From CAZOOK01 sp964581385 (GTDB lineage Bacteria; Pseudomonadota; Gammaproteobacteria; Nevskiales; Nevskiaceae): DNA of 64,000 nt. The DNA is taken from the NCBI GenBank assembly GCA_964581385.1, contig CAZOOK010000008.1, forward strand, positions 103,740 to 167,739, given 5' to 3'. Position 1 is the first letter of the stretch. Each line of letters begins with the position of its first letter. The translations under genes were made by a program, and so were the position numbers. The notes below the pieces were generated by a model. The model was not told the DNA's origin. It saw nothing but the letters and a program-made list of their open reading frames with translations, and did no database searches. Shown here one piece after another: positions 56,703 through 64,000 of the stretch.

Positions 56703-57490
56703 GGCGTAACTTCGATGTTCAAACTCTGAGAATTGGAATAGGGCAAGGCAACCATTGCCCGCTGTTTTTTCGCAAGCGCAATCAAGAGCGGCAAACTTCC
56801 TGCTGCGGACGATCGCTTGCTGATCTGCGCCAGCACCGGATCATCCACCGGTGTGCTGTCGGTACCGTCCAGAAGATTGAGGCGGATTGAGGCGATAGAT
56901 CGGTCACTCGGCTCTGGGCGGAACAGAAAGCTGACCGCAAATGGATCGATCGGTTTTGACTTCGGATCCATCTTTAGAATAGATGGCGCATCGTAAGCCA
57001 CATACAAAATCGGTAAAGATTCAGTCAGTGCCGTGGTATACGACTGCAACAAACCCACCGCCAGGCTGTTGGACGCGGCCGTAACAGTAGTGGCGCTTGC
57101 CGTATTCTTCATAAGAATGCCCAAATGGCCGGCAGCGGCATTCAGAATAACGTTCTGGAACTTCATTGGAGAAACCGGCTTACCTTCCAGCGTCAGTGAA
57201 TAAAAGATGTGGTGGGCAATGTCGAGATCGCCTTCGGAAGTGGCAAATACCAGTTCGATACTACTGCGATCGGTACCCGTTCCTTCCAGCGCTTTTTCGG
57301 CGGCGTGGATGGCAAGCTGCATATGCTGAGTGGTTCTGCGCTTGATCGATGACGTCAGAAATGTCGATTGCAGCGGCCGGACCAAGTCTTCGTTGTAGGT
57401 TTCAGGCGCGAGCAGCAGTGGAATCGACTCATCCCAGCCCGGCAGGCCCGGGCCGTACACACTGATCGCCTCGATGTAGAGAGGTTTCAA
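56696..57490 (-). CDS. Beta-ketoacyl synthase-like protein without catalytic Cys (chain-length-factor-like)
   Basis: This 264-residue protein matches the short beta-ketoacyl-synthase family of aryl-polyene-like clusters (the ApeC/Ketoacyl-synt_2 type). The region where KS enzymes have the active-site Cys reads TTVTAASNSLAVGL, so the catalytic Cys is missing. It starts 4 bases within the KS stop. By analogy with type II chain-length factors it may dimerise with the KS and set chain length. It is shorter than classical CLFs. Confidence 0.85.
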   Translation of the reverse strand: MKPLYIEAISVYGPGLPGWDESIPLLLAPETYNEDLVRPLQSTFLTSSIKRRTTQHMQLAIHAAEKALEGTGTDRSSIELVFATSEGDLDIAHHIFYSLTLEGKPVSPMKFQNVILNAAAGHLGILMKNTASATTVTAASNSLAVGLLQSYTTALTESLPILYVAYDAPSILKMDPKSKPIDPFAVSFLFRPEPSDRSIASIRLNLLDGTDSTPVDDPVLAQISKRSSAAGSLPLLIALAKKQRAMVALPYSNSQSLNIEVTPC

Positions 57491-58677
57491 GCTGTTCTTC
57501 CAAAAATGAGCGTGGCGTTGTTGCCCCCAAAACCCATCGAATTGGTGAGCCCATAACGAATTGGATGAGATTTATTGTCCAGAGCAATATTGCACTTGAG
57601 AGTCGTATCGACTTGCCGGGTATTCAGAATCCCCGGCACCAGCTCGTTTTGCATGCCGAGCATCAAAATAATGGCTTCCGTGATCCCTGCCGCACCTTGG
57701 GTGTGACCGGTCGAGCCCTTGGTCGAACTCACAGCCACACGGTCGCCGAAAATTCGATAAACAGCGGCGTCCTCGACAGCATCGTTCATTGGCGTACCGC
57801 TGCCATGGGCATTGATGTAGTCGATGTTTTTCGCATTCAGCCCTGCGCGTTCCAGCGCCAGCAGCATGGCGGCTTCGATGCCCTTCCCTTCCGGATGCGG
57901 CGCCGTCATGTCGTGGCCATCGGTGGTTTCGCCGTAGCCCAGCAATGAAAGGCTATCCGCCTGCGCCGGATCCCTCTCAAGCAAGGCGAACCCAGCCGCT
58001 GCACCGATACTGATGCCATCACGCGTCTCATCCCATGGTTTGCAGGGCTGAGTCGATAACACACCGAGCGCACGGAAACCGTTGATCAGCGTTTCGCTGA
58101 ATGCTTCCACGCCGGCGACGACCGCTGCGTCGCACAAGCCCATCTGCAGATAGCGATAGGCTGTTGCAAATACTTTTGCACTGGACGAGCAAGCAGTACC
58201 GATCGTGGCGTAAGGACCGGTAATATCCAGATTCCGGCGGACGTACTGCATCCCGGCGTCAAGACTGCCGTTGTGGGTATAGTCGTGCGCAGGCGTCCGA
58301 TCGAGCGAAACGTCATTACTATTCTGGTACGCCTTCTCTATAACGCAAATACTGCTGGTAATGGTGCCAAGGAAGCAGGCAATGCGACTCTTTCCGTATT
58401 TGCGTTTCGCAACTTCGACCGCGTTCCTGAAGCCGTCCTGCTCCATCGCGGCCTGGACCATGCGGTTGCATTCGTTGTCGTAAACCGACAGCTCGCCCTC
58501 GATCGGATGGAGCGCTTCTGGATCAATAAATCCGAACCAAGTGCAGCCCAGATCACCCATCGAATACTTGCGCAGGCCGCCAGTCCTGCTCTTCATCGAA
58601 TTGAATGTGGCTGTATTGCCGACGCCCAACGCGCTGGTGAGCGTAAAAGCCGTTACATAGGCCGGTGAAATTGCCAT
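57487..58677 (-). CDS. 3-oxoacyl-ACP synthase (FabF-type KS)
   Basis: This 396-residue condensing enzyme has the active-site Cys in TIGTACSSSAKVFATA and the two His of the triad in NAHGSGTPMNDAVED and TKGSTGHTQGAAG. The length is normal for KASII. It should perform Claisen condensations on the cluster ACP (59136-59435). It overlaps the chain-length-factor-like gene by 4 bases, a common KS/CLF arrangement. A palindrome at 58742-58765 lies 65 bases before its start. Confidence 0.95.
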   Translation of the reverse strand: MAISPAYVTAFTLTSALGVGNTATFNSMKSRTGGLRKYSMGDLGCTWFGFIDPEALHPIEGELSVYDNECNRMVQAAMEQDGFRNAVEVAKRKYGKSRIACFLGTITSSICVIEKAYQNSNDVSLDRTPAHDYTHNGSLDAGMQYVRRNLDITGPYATIGTACSSSAKVFATAYRYLQMGLCDAAVVAGVEAFSETLINGFRALGVLSTQPCKPWDETRDGISIGAAAGFALLERDPAQADSLSLLGYGETTDGHDMTAPHPEGKGIEAAMLLALERAGLNAKNIDYINAHGSGTPMNDAVEDAAVYRIFGDRVAVSSTKGSTGHTQGAAGITEAIILMLGMQNELVPGILNTRQVDTTLKCNIALDNKSHPIRYGLTNSMGFGGNNATLIFGRTA

Positions 58678-58741
58678 GTGCTCATACTCCCGTATCCATG
58701 GTCAGTCGGCACCGGCTGCAACGACAGACTCGTACCGACAT

Positions 58742-58765
58742 CTACCGATAGACGTCTATCGATAG
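58742..58765. promoter_or_regulatory. 24-bp palindrome before the ketosynthase gene
   Basis: The 24-base palindrome has a perfect 16-base core CGATAGACGTCTATCG (58746-58761) and one mismatched outer pair. It lies between the stop of the hotdog gene (58811) and the ketosynthase start (58677). With no loop it suits a dimeric repressor (TetR-like) better than a hairpin. It may mark an internal promoter of the cluster. Confidence 0.5.
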
Positions 58766-58810
58766 TCCCCCACGTTCAATAACATTGCCGAACATATGGT
58801 TCAGCAGCGG

Positions 58811-59146
58811 TCAGCTTGAAACCAAAGCCTCGACAGGCGCTGCACGAAAATCTCCGACCGCAATCTCGTTGTCACTGCAGTCCAGACAAATGAAGCTATA
58901 ACTGTCCTGGCTTTTGCTGCGGATTTTCACTGTAAGTGTTTTGCCCGGCTTGAGCACATACAGATTCTTCACCTTGACCATGCGCTTGAGGTACATGTCG
59001 CTCTTAAACTGCCCGAAAGCAATGCGGACATGTTCCATGATCACCGCACCCGGAATAATCGGGTTGCCAATGAAATGGCCATTGGATGCGGGGTGGTCTT
59101 CAGCGATCGCCACGCGATACTCAAACTGAGACATTTCAAGCGACAT
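58811..59146 (-). CDS. Hotdog-fold 3-hydroxyacyl-ACP dehydratase (ApeI/FabZ-like)
   Basis: This protein of about 111 residues uses the ATG at 59146 (MSLEMSQFEYRVAIAEDHPA); the ATG at 59134, just past the ACP stop, is an equal alternative. It has the FabZ/ApeI catalytic motif with His and the Pro-Gly pair (ASNGHFIGNPIIPGAVIMEHV without the A). A second half shows VLKPGKTLTVKIRSKSQDSY. It overlaps or abuts the ACP gene and should act on ACP-bound 3-hydroxy chains. The longer upstream frame is the ACP gene read in another frame. Confidence 0.85.
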   Translation of the reverse strand: MSLEMSQFEYRVAIAEDHPASNGHFIGNPIIPGAVIMEHVRIAFGQFKSDMYLKRMVKVKNLYVLKPGKTLTVKIRSKSQDSYSFICLDCSDNEIAVGDFRAAPVEALVSS

Positions 59147-59435
59147 TTGCTTCGCTACTTGCTTCGCTTGCCGCGAGTTTGCGCTCCATTTCGGCCGTGA
59201 CGAAGGCATGCAAGGTGCGAACGGTCGCAAATGCTCGGCGGGTTGCCTCATCCTTGGCTTTGAGTTCAACCTTGTAGCGCTGGTTGATCACCGCCCCAAT
59301 TTCCAGCGCATCGATCGAATTCAAGCCCAGTTCTTCGGAGAAAAGTAGAGTATCCGGCTTGATTTCGACATCGGTATCCAGATTGAGCGTTTCGACGATC
59401 ACTTCCAGGAACTCTTGCTCTGAGGGAATTTTCAT
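59136..59435 (-). CDS. Acyl carrier protein of the type II cluster
   Basis: This 99-residue carrier protein has the phosphopantetheine Ser in LGLNSIDALEIG, in place of the usual LGxDSLD. A start ATG at 59435 has a plausible ribosome site (AAGGAAAAG). The C-terminal tail of about 25 residues is longer than in FabD-system ACPs. It is the first gene of the leftward cluster. No 4'-phosphopantetheinyl transferase gene is present nearby. Confidence 0.92.
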   Translation of the reverse strand: MKIPSEQEFLEVIVETLNLDTDVEIKPDTLLFSEELGLNSIDALEIGAVINQRYKVELKAKDEATRRAFATVRTLHAFVTAEMERKLAASEASSEANVA

Positions 59436-59903
59436 AACTTTTCCTTAATCCTTTGGTATCGATGAGCTAGATGAAGAACAATCTTCGGCTAGTAGTATTA
59501 GTATCAATGCGGATAATAACCTTCGACGTTTTATTGAACCGACGTTTAATGAAATCCAGTCGCAATGACCTCGCTTTCGATTCTAAGCAGCTGCCGCCAG
59601 TTTTGGCAACAAATCTGGAAGGGCCAGGACAGAAGGCCGCTAAGCCTGACTACTTCGCCTAAATATCCCATCCTCGGCTCCCGCGTTGACGCTGCGCGCA
59701 CCGCCGAATCGGCACGCCGAATATTTCCCACCGATGGCCGGGAGTCTGGCGCCGCCATCCATCCGCGACGAGTCGCCACCCGCCATGTCACTCTGGTAAA
59801 CGTTATAAATGCTCAAATCAAGACACTACAATCGTCGTCGCAAACACGGCGCCGTCGGATTGCGCTCGGATTCCAGCCACCCCGAGCCGCATTCCGTCCT
59901 CAC
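59436..59903. other. 468-base region upstream of the ACP gene
   Basis: No protein-like frame is convincing. The part near 59436-59560 is AT-rich and should carry the cluster promoter. A segment around 59488-59502 (CTAGTAGTATTAGTA) resembles one side of the LexA box seen in Xanthomonas, but it is not palindromic. The rest (59600-59903) is GC-rich, precedes the kinase gene end and shows nothing further. Confidence 0.45.
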
Positions 59904-61691
59904 CTAGTGCTCCAGCAATTTCTGCAGTGGCTCTGGATTCATTGGTTTTATGAAATATTCGACGAAACCCGCATTGCGCGCCTTCGCCCGGTATTGCTCG
60001 CCGCTATAGCCGCTGATTGCCACGATTCGGGCATTGCGTGTTTCATCCAGCACGCGTAACGCGGCAGCTACTTCATATCCGTCCATACCAGGAAGGCCGA
60101 TGTCGAGCAGGACGATGTCAGGACGCATCAGACGAGCGCACTCGATTGCGCTCGCGCCGTCATTGGCAATGCACGTTTCATGCCCCCAGCTTTGAATCAG
60201 ACAAGCAGCAGCTTCAGCGAAATCAACGTTGTCGTCGACCAGCAGCACGCGGCGATGCTTTCGATCGCCGTCGGCACGCATGTCCGGCGATAGTGCTGCC
60301 GCCGCCGATTTGGATCGCGTTGCAGCCAACGGGAGATGCACAATAAATTCACTGCCCTTGTCGATGCCCGCACTGAATGCCTCGACCTTGCCGCCGTGCA
60401 TGCCGACCAACTGCGACACCAGCGCGAGTCCCAGCCCCAGACCGCCTTCGCTGCGGTCGATCAAACGCTCACCCTGCGTGAACGCTTCGAAGATTTTCGG
60501 CAGCAGCTCCCGCGAGATGCCGCGCCCGTTATCGCATACCCGGATCGCGACTTCGCCATCTTCGCGCATCGCCGAGACGTGGATCTGGCCGCCCATGTCG
60601 GTGTACTTGGCCGCGTTGTGCAAGAGATTGAGGATCATTTGATGCAGTCGTGTCGGATCTGCATTCGTCCACAGCGGCTCCTCCGGCAGGACCAACGTCA
60701 ACATGTGAAGGCGCTGATCGACGAAGCTGCGCGCGCTGTCGACGGCATCACCGATCACGATGCGCAGATCGACCCATTCCAACTGTATCTGCACCTTGCC
60801 GCTACTAATATGCGACACATCGAGCAGGTCGTCGACCAAGCGTACCAACTGTACTAACTGGCGCTCCATCATCGCATAGACCGATGCATGCGACGGCAAC
60901 TCCATGGCTGCGGACGGCGCGCCTTTAAGCAGTTCGACGCAGGTGCGCAGCGGTGCCAGTGGATTGCGCAATTCGTGGGACAGCATCGCCAGAAACTCAT
61001 CCTTGCGGCGATTCGCACCATCCAGCTCTTTCATGTGGCTGCGCAACTCTTTCTCAAGCTGCCGCCGCCGTACGACCTCCTTCCCGAGCATGGCATTAGC
61101 GCGCCGCAGCTCCTCAGTGCGTCGCTTCACATGCACTTCCAGATCGTCATGCACGTTGCGAAGCTTTTCATCGGCGCGCTTGCGCTCAGTGATGTCGATC
61201 ATCGCCGTAAGATAAGCACCCGCCTCGCCTTTAGGGGCGATATTGACGCTGATCAGCTGAGTGGGCATGGCATTTGCTCCGGACTGCAGCACCATCTCGT
61301 TGACTACGCGGTCCTGGCGCTTGCACCGGCTCAGGTGATCGAGCCAATTGCGATGGTCGGCGGGCGCGACGAAGTGAATCATCGGAATGCCAATCGCCCG
61401 GGAGCGTTCGGTACTGAGCAAGCCTGCGGCGGTCAGGTTGAGTCCCTGGAGAACGCCGTTGGCGTCGACACTCAGATAACCGATCGGGGCGAAGTCATAG
61501 AGCTTGGCGTAGCGATCACGCGATTCTTCAATTTGCCGCTGCGCACTGATCAATTCGCGGTTCTGGATTTCGAGCTCGAGCTCGTGAACCTGTAGCTCGT
61601 GCAGCACACAGTCATCTTCTGCCAGTATCGACCTGCATTGCGCGAGCCGTCCATGTAATTCGCTCGTCGCCAAATCCTTTAGCCGTTTCAT
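59904..61691 (-). CDS. PAS-domain hybrid histidine kinase with C-terminal receiver
   Basis: This 595-residue sensor kinase uses the ATG at 61691 with a GGAG ribosome site 7 bases upstream; the longer frame adds 14 non-signal residues. A PAS domain spans about 55-170 (YDFAPIGYLSVDANGVLQ), followed by a coiled coil. HisKA has His239 (AMLSHELRNPLAPL). The HATPase domain includes VCDNGRGISRELLPKIFEAF and GGLGLGLALVSQL. The C-terminal receiver has the acid in LLDIGLPGMDG. No transmembrane helix is seen, so it senses a cytoplasmic cue. Its targets are unknown. Confidence 0.93.
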   Translation of the reverse strand: MKRLKDLATSELHGRLAQCRSILAEDDCVLHELQVHELELEIQNRELISAQRQIEESRDRYAKLYDFAPIGYLSVDANGVLQGLNLTAAGLLSTERSRAIGIPMIHFVAPADHRNWLDHLSRCKRQDRVVNEMVLQSGANAMPTQLISVNIAPKGEAGAYLTAMIDITERKRADEKLRNVHDDLEVHVKRRTEELRRANAMLGKEVVRRRQLEKELRSHMKELDGANRRKDEFLAMLSHELRNPLAPLRTCVELLKGAPSAAMELPSHASVYAMMERQLVQLVRLVDDLLDVSHISSGKVQIQLEWVDLRIVIGDAVDSARSFVDQRLHMLTLVLPEEPLWTNADPTRLHQMILNLLHNAAKYTDMGGQIHVSAMREDGEVAIRVCDNGRGISRELLPKIFEAFTQGERLIDRSEGGLGLGLALVSQLVGMHGGKVEAFSAGIDKGSEFIVHLPLAATRSKSAAAALSPDMRADGDRKHRRVLLVDDNVDFAEAAACLIQSWGHETCIANDGASAIECARLMRPDIVLLDIGLPGMDGYEVAAALRVLDETRNARIVAISGYSGEQYRAKARNAGFVEYFIKPMNPEPLQKLLEH

Positions 61692-61888
61692 AACAACTCC
61701 ATCCGGCGAATCCATCCGCCACAACAATGCCAATCCTCATTCAGCGTGAGCCGAATCCGTTCACTCGACCGATCAACAGAAGCACCAAAGCGGCTACCTT
61801 ACTCTTTAGCGCGAGCCGGGGAGCATTCATAACAAAAAGCGCCTGCGGGAAGTCGATCGGCACGTCCATGCGCTCCGTGAACTGCTTG

Positions 61889-61926
61889 TTCCTCCGACGG
61901 AGGTCCAGGCGCTTCCGTCGGAGGAA
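61889..61926. terminator. 13-bp perfect stem-loop between esterase and kinase genes
   Basis: TTCCTCCGACGGA (61889-61901) pairs perfectly with TCCGTCGGAGGAA (61914-61926) across 12 bases. It lies about 130 bases beyond the esterase stop and 200 before the kinase start, both on the minus strand. It lacks a T-run in either direction. It may end or shield the esterase transcript. Confidence 0.5.
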
Positions 61927-62054
61927 TCAAATATTAATCTAGCGATGCCACGTGGATAACCGAAGGCCGCAGACCAGAACGCCACTGTCGCGCGCCTGAC
62001 CTGCGGCCTCCATTTTCGGTGACACCAGCCGTATTACTCCGGCCGAATTACTGG

Positions 62055-63083
62055 CTATCCGCCGTTGTCACTGATGAATTGAGCAGCCGAGTCGATCAGA
62101 TCGGTGCCGGCTTTCGTTTGGAGCGAGTTAGAAGTATCACCCGTAAAAGGGTTGGACGAGATCCAATGATCAGCACCATTCACTTCTTGCAGCTTGAGTT
62201 GACCACCACAAGTGCTCCAAGTGGTGACGTTACCGGCGGTCTGTCCATCGGAGAAAATGGGCTGCGGCTGGCCGGGACACATCTGATGGCTTCGAATCGC
62301 TGAATATTGATGCCACTCTCCAATCAGATCCGGATTCGAAGGATTGACCCAGGCGGCCGGATTCGCCACATAGCCCGGATCAATCGTCCACACATTCCCC
62401 TGAAACGTTCCCGCATTGGTCGCATCATCCAGCACAGTATCCGCGCTACCGACTATGGCGTAATAAGGCGCAAAGGTCTGCGGCGAGCACGAGGCGCCGG
62501 TGTAATCCGGATCACCCAACAGATAGAACGCGGACGTGGGACCGGAAATCGCAATGTAGGCAGTGAACGTGGTGGGTGATTCACACCACATCCTGTTGGC
62601 CATCATGCCGCCATTCGAATGGCCCACCAGATAGATATTCGAAATCCCGTACTGGTTCTTTATGTATGTGGCGAGCGCCTGTAAAAACGCGACATCATCC
62701 TGGCCAGAATCCATGACGTGGTTGCTCCAGGTCGCCGTTCCTTTGCCGGCCTGCCCCTGCGGAAACACCGCGAGAACCTGATGACTGTTAAGCCAGTCCC
62801 AATTGATCGAGTTGTTGCTTGGGGGCCCGTTATTCGAGTTCAGGCCAAGATCATGGGCCATCCCGTAGTTCGTACCGTCGCCGCCATGCAGGAACACGAC
62901 CGCCTTGGTAGCAGCCGAAGTGTCGTAAATATCGATTTGTTGATTTGAAAATCCGGGAATCGACGTGACCGTCTGCAGGCTGGTGGTCGCCCCCGCCGCG
63001 TTATTGGCTCCGCCGCTACAGGAAGCCACGACGACCGCAGATAGAAGCATCAGGCTGTTTCTCAAAAACGATTTTATGTCCAT
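62055..63083 (-). CDS. Secreted lipoprotein esterase, PHB-depolymerase/LpqC-like
   Basis: This 342-residue protein uses the ATG at 63083, which gives a lipoprotein signal (LMLLSAVVVASCSGG). The longer frame upstream lacks one. The alpha/beta hydrolase has the nucleophile elbow VGHSNGGMMANRMWC, Asp in GSADTVLDD and His in NGADHWIS. It also has the esterase motif FLHGGDGTNYGM. The family includes extracellular poly(3-hydroxybutyrate) depolymerases and feruloyl esterases. The substrate is unknown. Confidence 0.87.
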   Translation of the reverse strand: MDIKSFLRNSLMLLSAVVVASCSGGANNAAGATTSLQTVTSIPGFSNQQIDIYDTSAATKAVVFLHGGDGTNYGMAHDLGLNSNNGPPSNNSINWDWLNSHQVLAVFPQGQAGKGTATWSNHVMDSGQDDVAFLQALATYIKNQYGISNIYLVGHSNGGMMANRMWCESPTTFTAYIAISGPTSAFYLLGDPDYTGASCSPQTFAPYYAIVGSADTVLDDATNAGTFQGNVWTIDPGYVANPAAWVNPSNPDLIGEWHQYSAIRSHQMCPGQPQPIFSDGQTAGNVTTWSTCGGQLKLQEVNGADHWISSNPFTGDTSNSLQTKAGTDLIDSAAQFISDNGG

Positions 63084-63552
63084 AGCTTGTGTGATCCTGT
63101 GACCTTCAAGTAAGTAGTCAATCAAATCCAAATATGCCGCCGCGGTCGCACGCACAAAACCAATTGCCACACATTCCGGCTTAAAACGACACATTCCCGA
63201 AAGCGTTGACCGTGCGAACCGGCCATGCCAACCCTAATCGATGCCGCCATAGGAAATCTGTACGTATCCGTACATAGGCCAGTGGCGCGTCGAAAAGTTG
63301 CATTTTTCCACGGTATCGGTGTCGGCGCCCGGCGCAGTGCTCACAATCATCCTTCATAGCCACGACGATCCGGCCCAAGAAGAACGGCGAATAACGTAAT
63401 TTGATCATCCAATGGCAATATAGAACCATTATTTTCAAAGCTGGTCTTCCGTTCCGACCGTGCTGCCTCATGCGCGGAAATTGACCGAAGCGGTCGCTGC
63501 CGATCACCAAACCCGCCTGATCACCAATACGTGCCAAGCGCCAGAAGCCGCG
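63084..63552. other. 469-base gap between divergent genes
   Basis: The leftward frame at 63181-63537 lacks any recognisable pattern and is not supported. The region holds the promoters of the esterase gene and of the rightward ABC permease. A GCGGAACG-type ribosome site is not evident before the permease ATG. Confidence 0.5.
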
Positions 63553-64000
63553 AATGAAGCTAAACAGACTGCTCAGCCCCGAACAGAGCTATGCCGATGA
63601 CGAGCGGCCGCTAGGGCGCGCGCTGCTCGCGCATCCGTACCTGACGCTACGCGGGCTGGCGCGCGGGCACATGCCGAACTACTGGGACGCCATCGCGTTT
63701 CTGCTGATCTTCGCGACATTCACGGTCATTGCCATTGTCGCACGGGAACTCGGCGCACCGCTTTCCGCGGTCCAGGAATCGTCCATCGATCTGAATCCCA
63801 CAGCGCTGCCGTTCTATGCGCTGCGAACCGTGCTGCGCATGCTCGCGGCCATGGTGTTTTCGCTGCTGTTCAGCGTGCTCTACGCGAGCCTCGCCGCAAA
63901 GAGCCGGCGTGCGGAACGCGTACTGATTCCGGTCCTCGACATCCTGCAATCGGTGCCGATTCTCGGCTTCCTGACGTTCACGGTGACCTTCTTCCTCGGC
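63553..64000 (+). CDS. ABC-type anion transporter permease (NitT/TauT-like), 5' part
   Basis: The frame from the ATG at 63553 (MKLNRLLSPEQSYADDE) stays open to the right edge, giving 149 residues. The predicted helices are AIAFLLIFATFTVIAIV and MLAAMVFSLLFSVLYASLA, and the next starts at ILQSVPILGFLTFTVTFFLG, the start of a permease domain with the family IPxLG-like segment. Such proteins transport nitrate, sulfonate or bicarbonate; some are duplicated permeases. The ATPase gene, if present, lies beyond the window. Confidence 0.8.

Noticed and set aside
59488..59502. LexA-box-like sequence before the ACP gene
   Set aside because: It resembles half of the Xanthomonas box but is not palindromic, and the local lexA has a different GTAC palindrome.
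63181..63537. 118-codon leftward frame upstream of the esterase
   Set aside because: It has no recognisable motif, no ribosome site and atypical composition for this genome.

Overview
The window looks like chromosomal DNA of a free-living, GC-rich Gram-negative bacterium. TolC-like outer-membrane factors, an RND tripartite pump, a Lol-like ABC system and an outer-membrane barrel with a C-terminal Phe place it among the Proteobacteria. The lexA-imuA-imuB-dnaE2 cassette and gene style suggest a gammaproteobacterium, perhaps near Xanthomonadales/Nevskiales/Steroidobacterales, but that is inference. I found no tRNA, rRNA or CRISPR.

Layout. (1) 1-14828: a RiPP (ribosomally made, modified peptide) locus. 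An NHLM-type export system (second ABC ATPase cut by the left edge, C39 peptidase-ABC exporter, HlyD adaptor, TolC factor) reads leftward. A methyltransferase, a small membrane protein and a MetX-fold acyltransferase/hydrolase with Cys in the nucleophile position read rightward. Two Nif11-leader precursor peptides, a PoyD-type radical SAM epimerase, a GNAT-like protein and an Asp/Asn-hydroxylase-like enzyme read leftward, followed by two divergent sulfotransferases. The cores are rich in Val/Ile/Thr/Ala/Gly, which suggests a D-amino-acid-containing, membrane-active product. This is the best candidate for an undescribed system. (2) 14852-21780: a lipoprotein hydrolase and an RND efflux operon. 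(3) 22047-28148: the SOS mutasome cassette dnaE2/imuB/imuA/lexA with a GTAC-rich palindrome before lexA. A 253-bp palindromic element sits between imuB and dnaE2 and supplies the dnaE2 start codon. (4) 28245-29493: an IS5-family element with a frameshifted transposase.

(5) 29521-34291: a decayed stressosome module. A hybrid kinase and an RsbX-like phosphatase are intact, but RsbR/RsbT are frameshifted and deleted and RsbS is missing. (6) 34638-36719: a SulP anion transporter, a ribbon-helix-helix protein and a 52-codon ORF. (7) 37007-46571: mostly secreted proteins (GloVer-repeat, LamG, Ig-like/beta-lactamase-like, and unknown). (8) 46598-52052: an alpha/beta hydrolase and a Lol-like ABC/LolA-like/barrel operon. 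(9) 52372-52640: a 269-bp cloverleaf element built like the one next to dnaE2. (10) 52730-59435: a compact type II polyketide/fatty-acid-like cluster (ACP, KS, chain-length-factor-like protein, two dehydratases, ketoreductase, diiron desaturase-like protein, malonyltransferase, carboxyl methyltransferase). (11) 59904-64000: a hybrid histidine kinase, a secreted esterase, and the start of an ABC permease cut by the right edge.

Main functional modules: peptide-precursor modification and export in region 1; LexA-controlled mutagenic repair in region 3; lipid or lipoprotein trafficking across the envelope in region 8; and a polyene-like or modified fatty acyl product in region 10.
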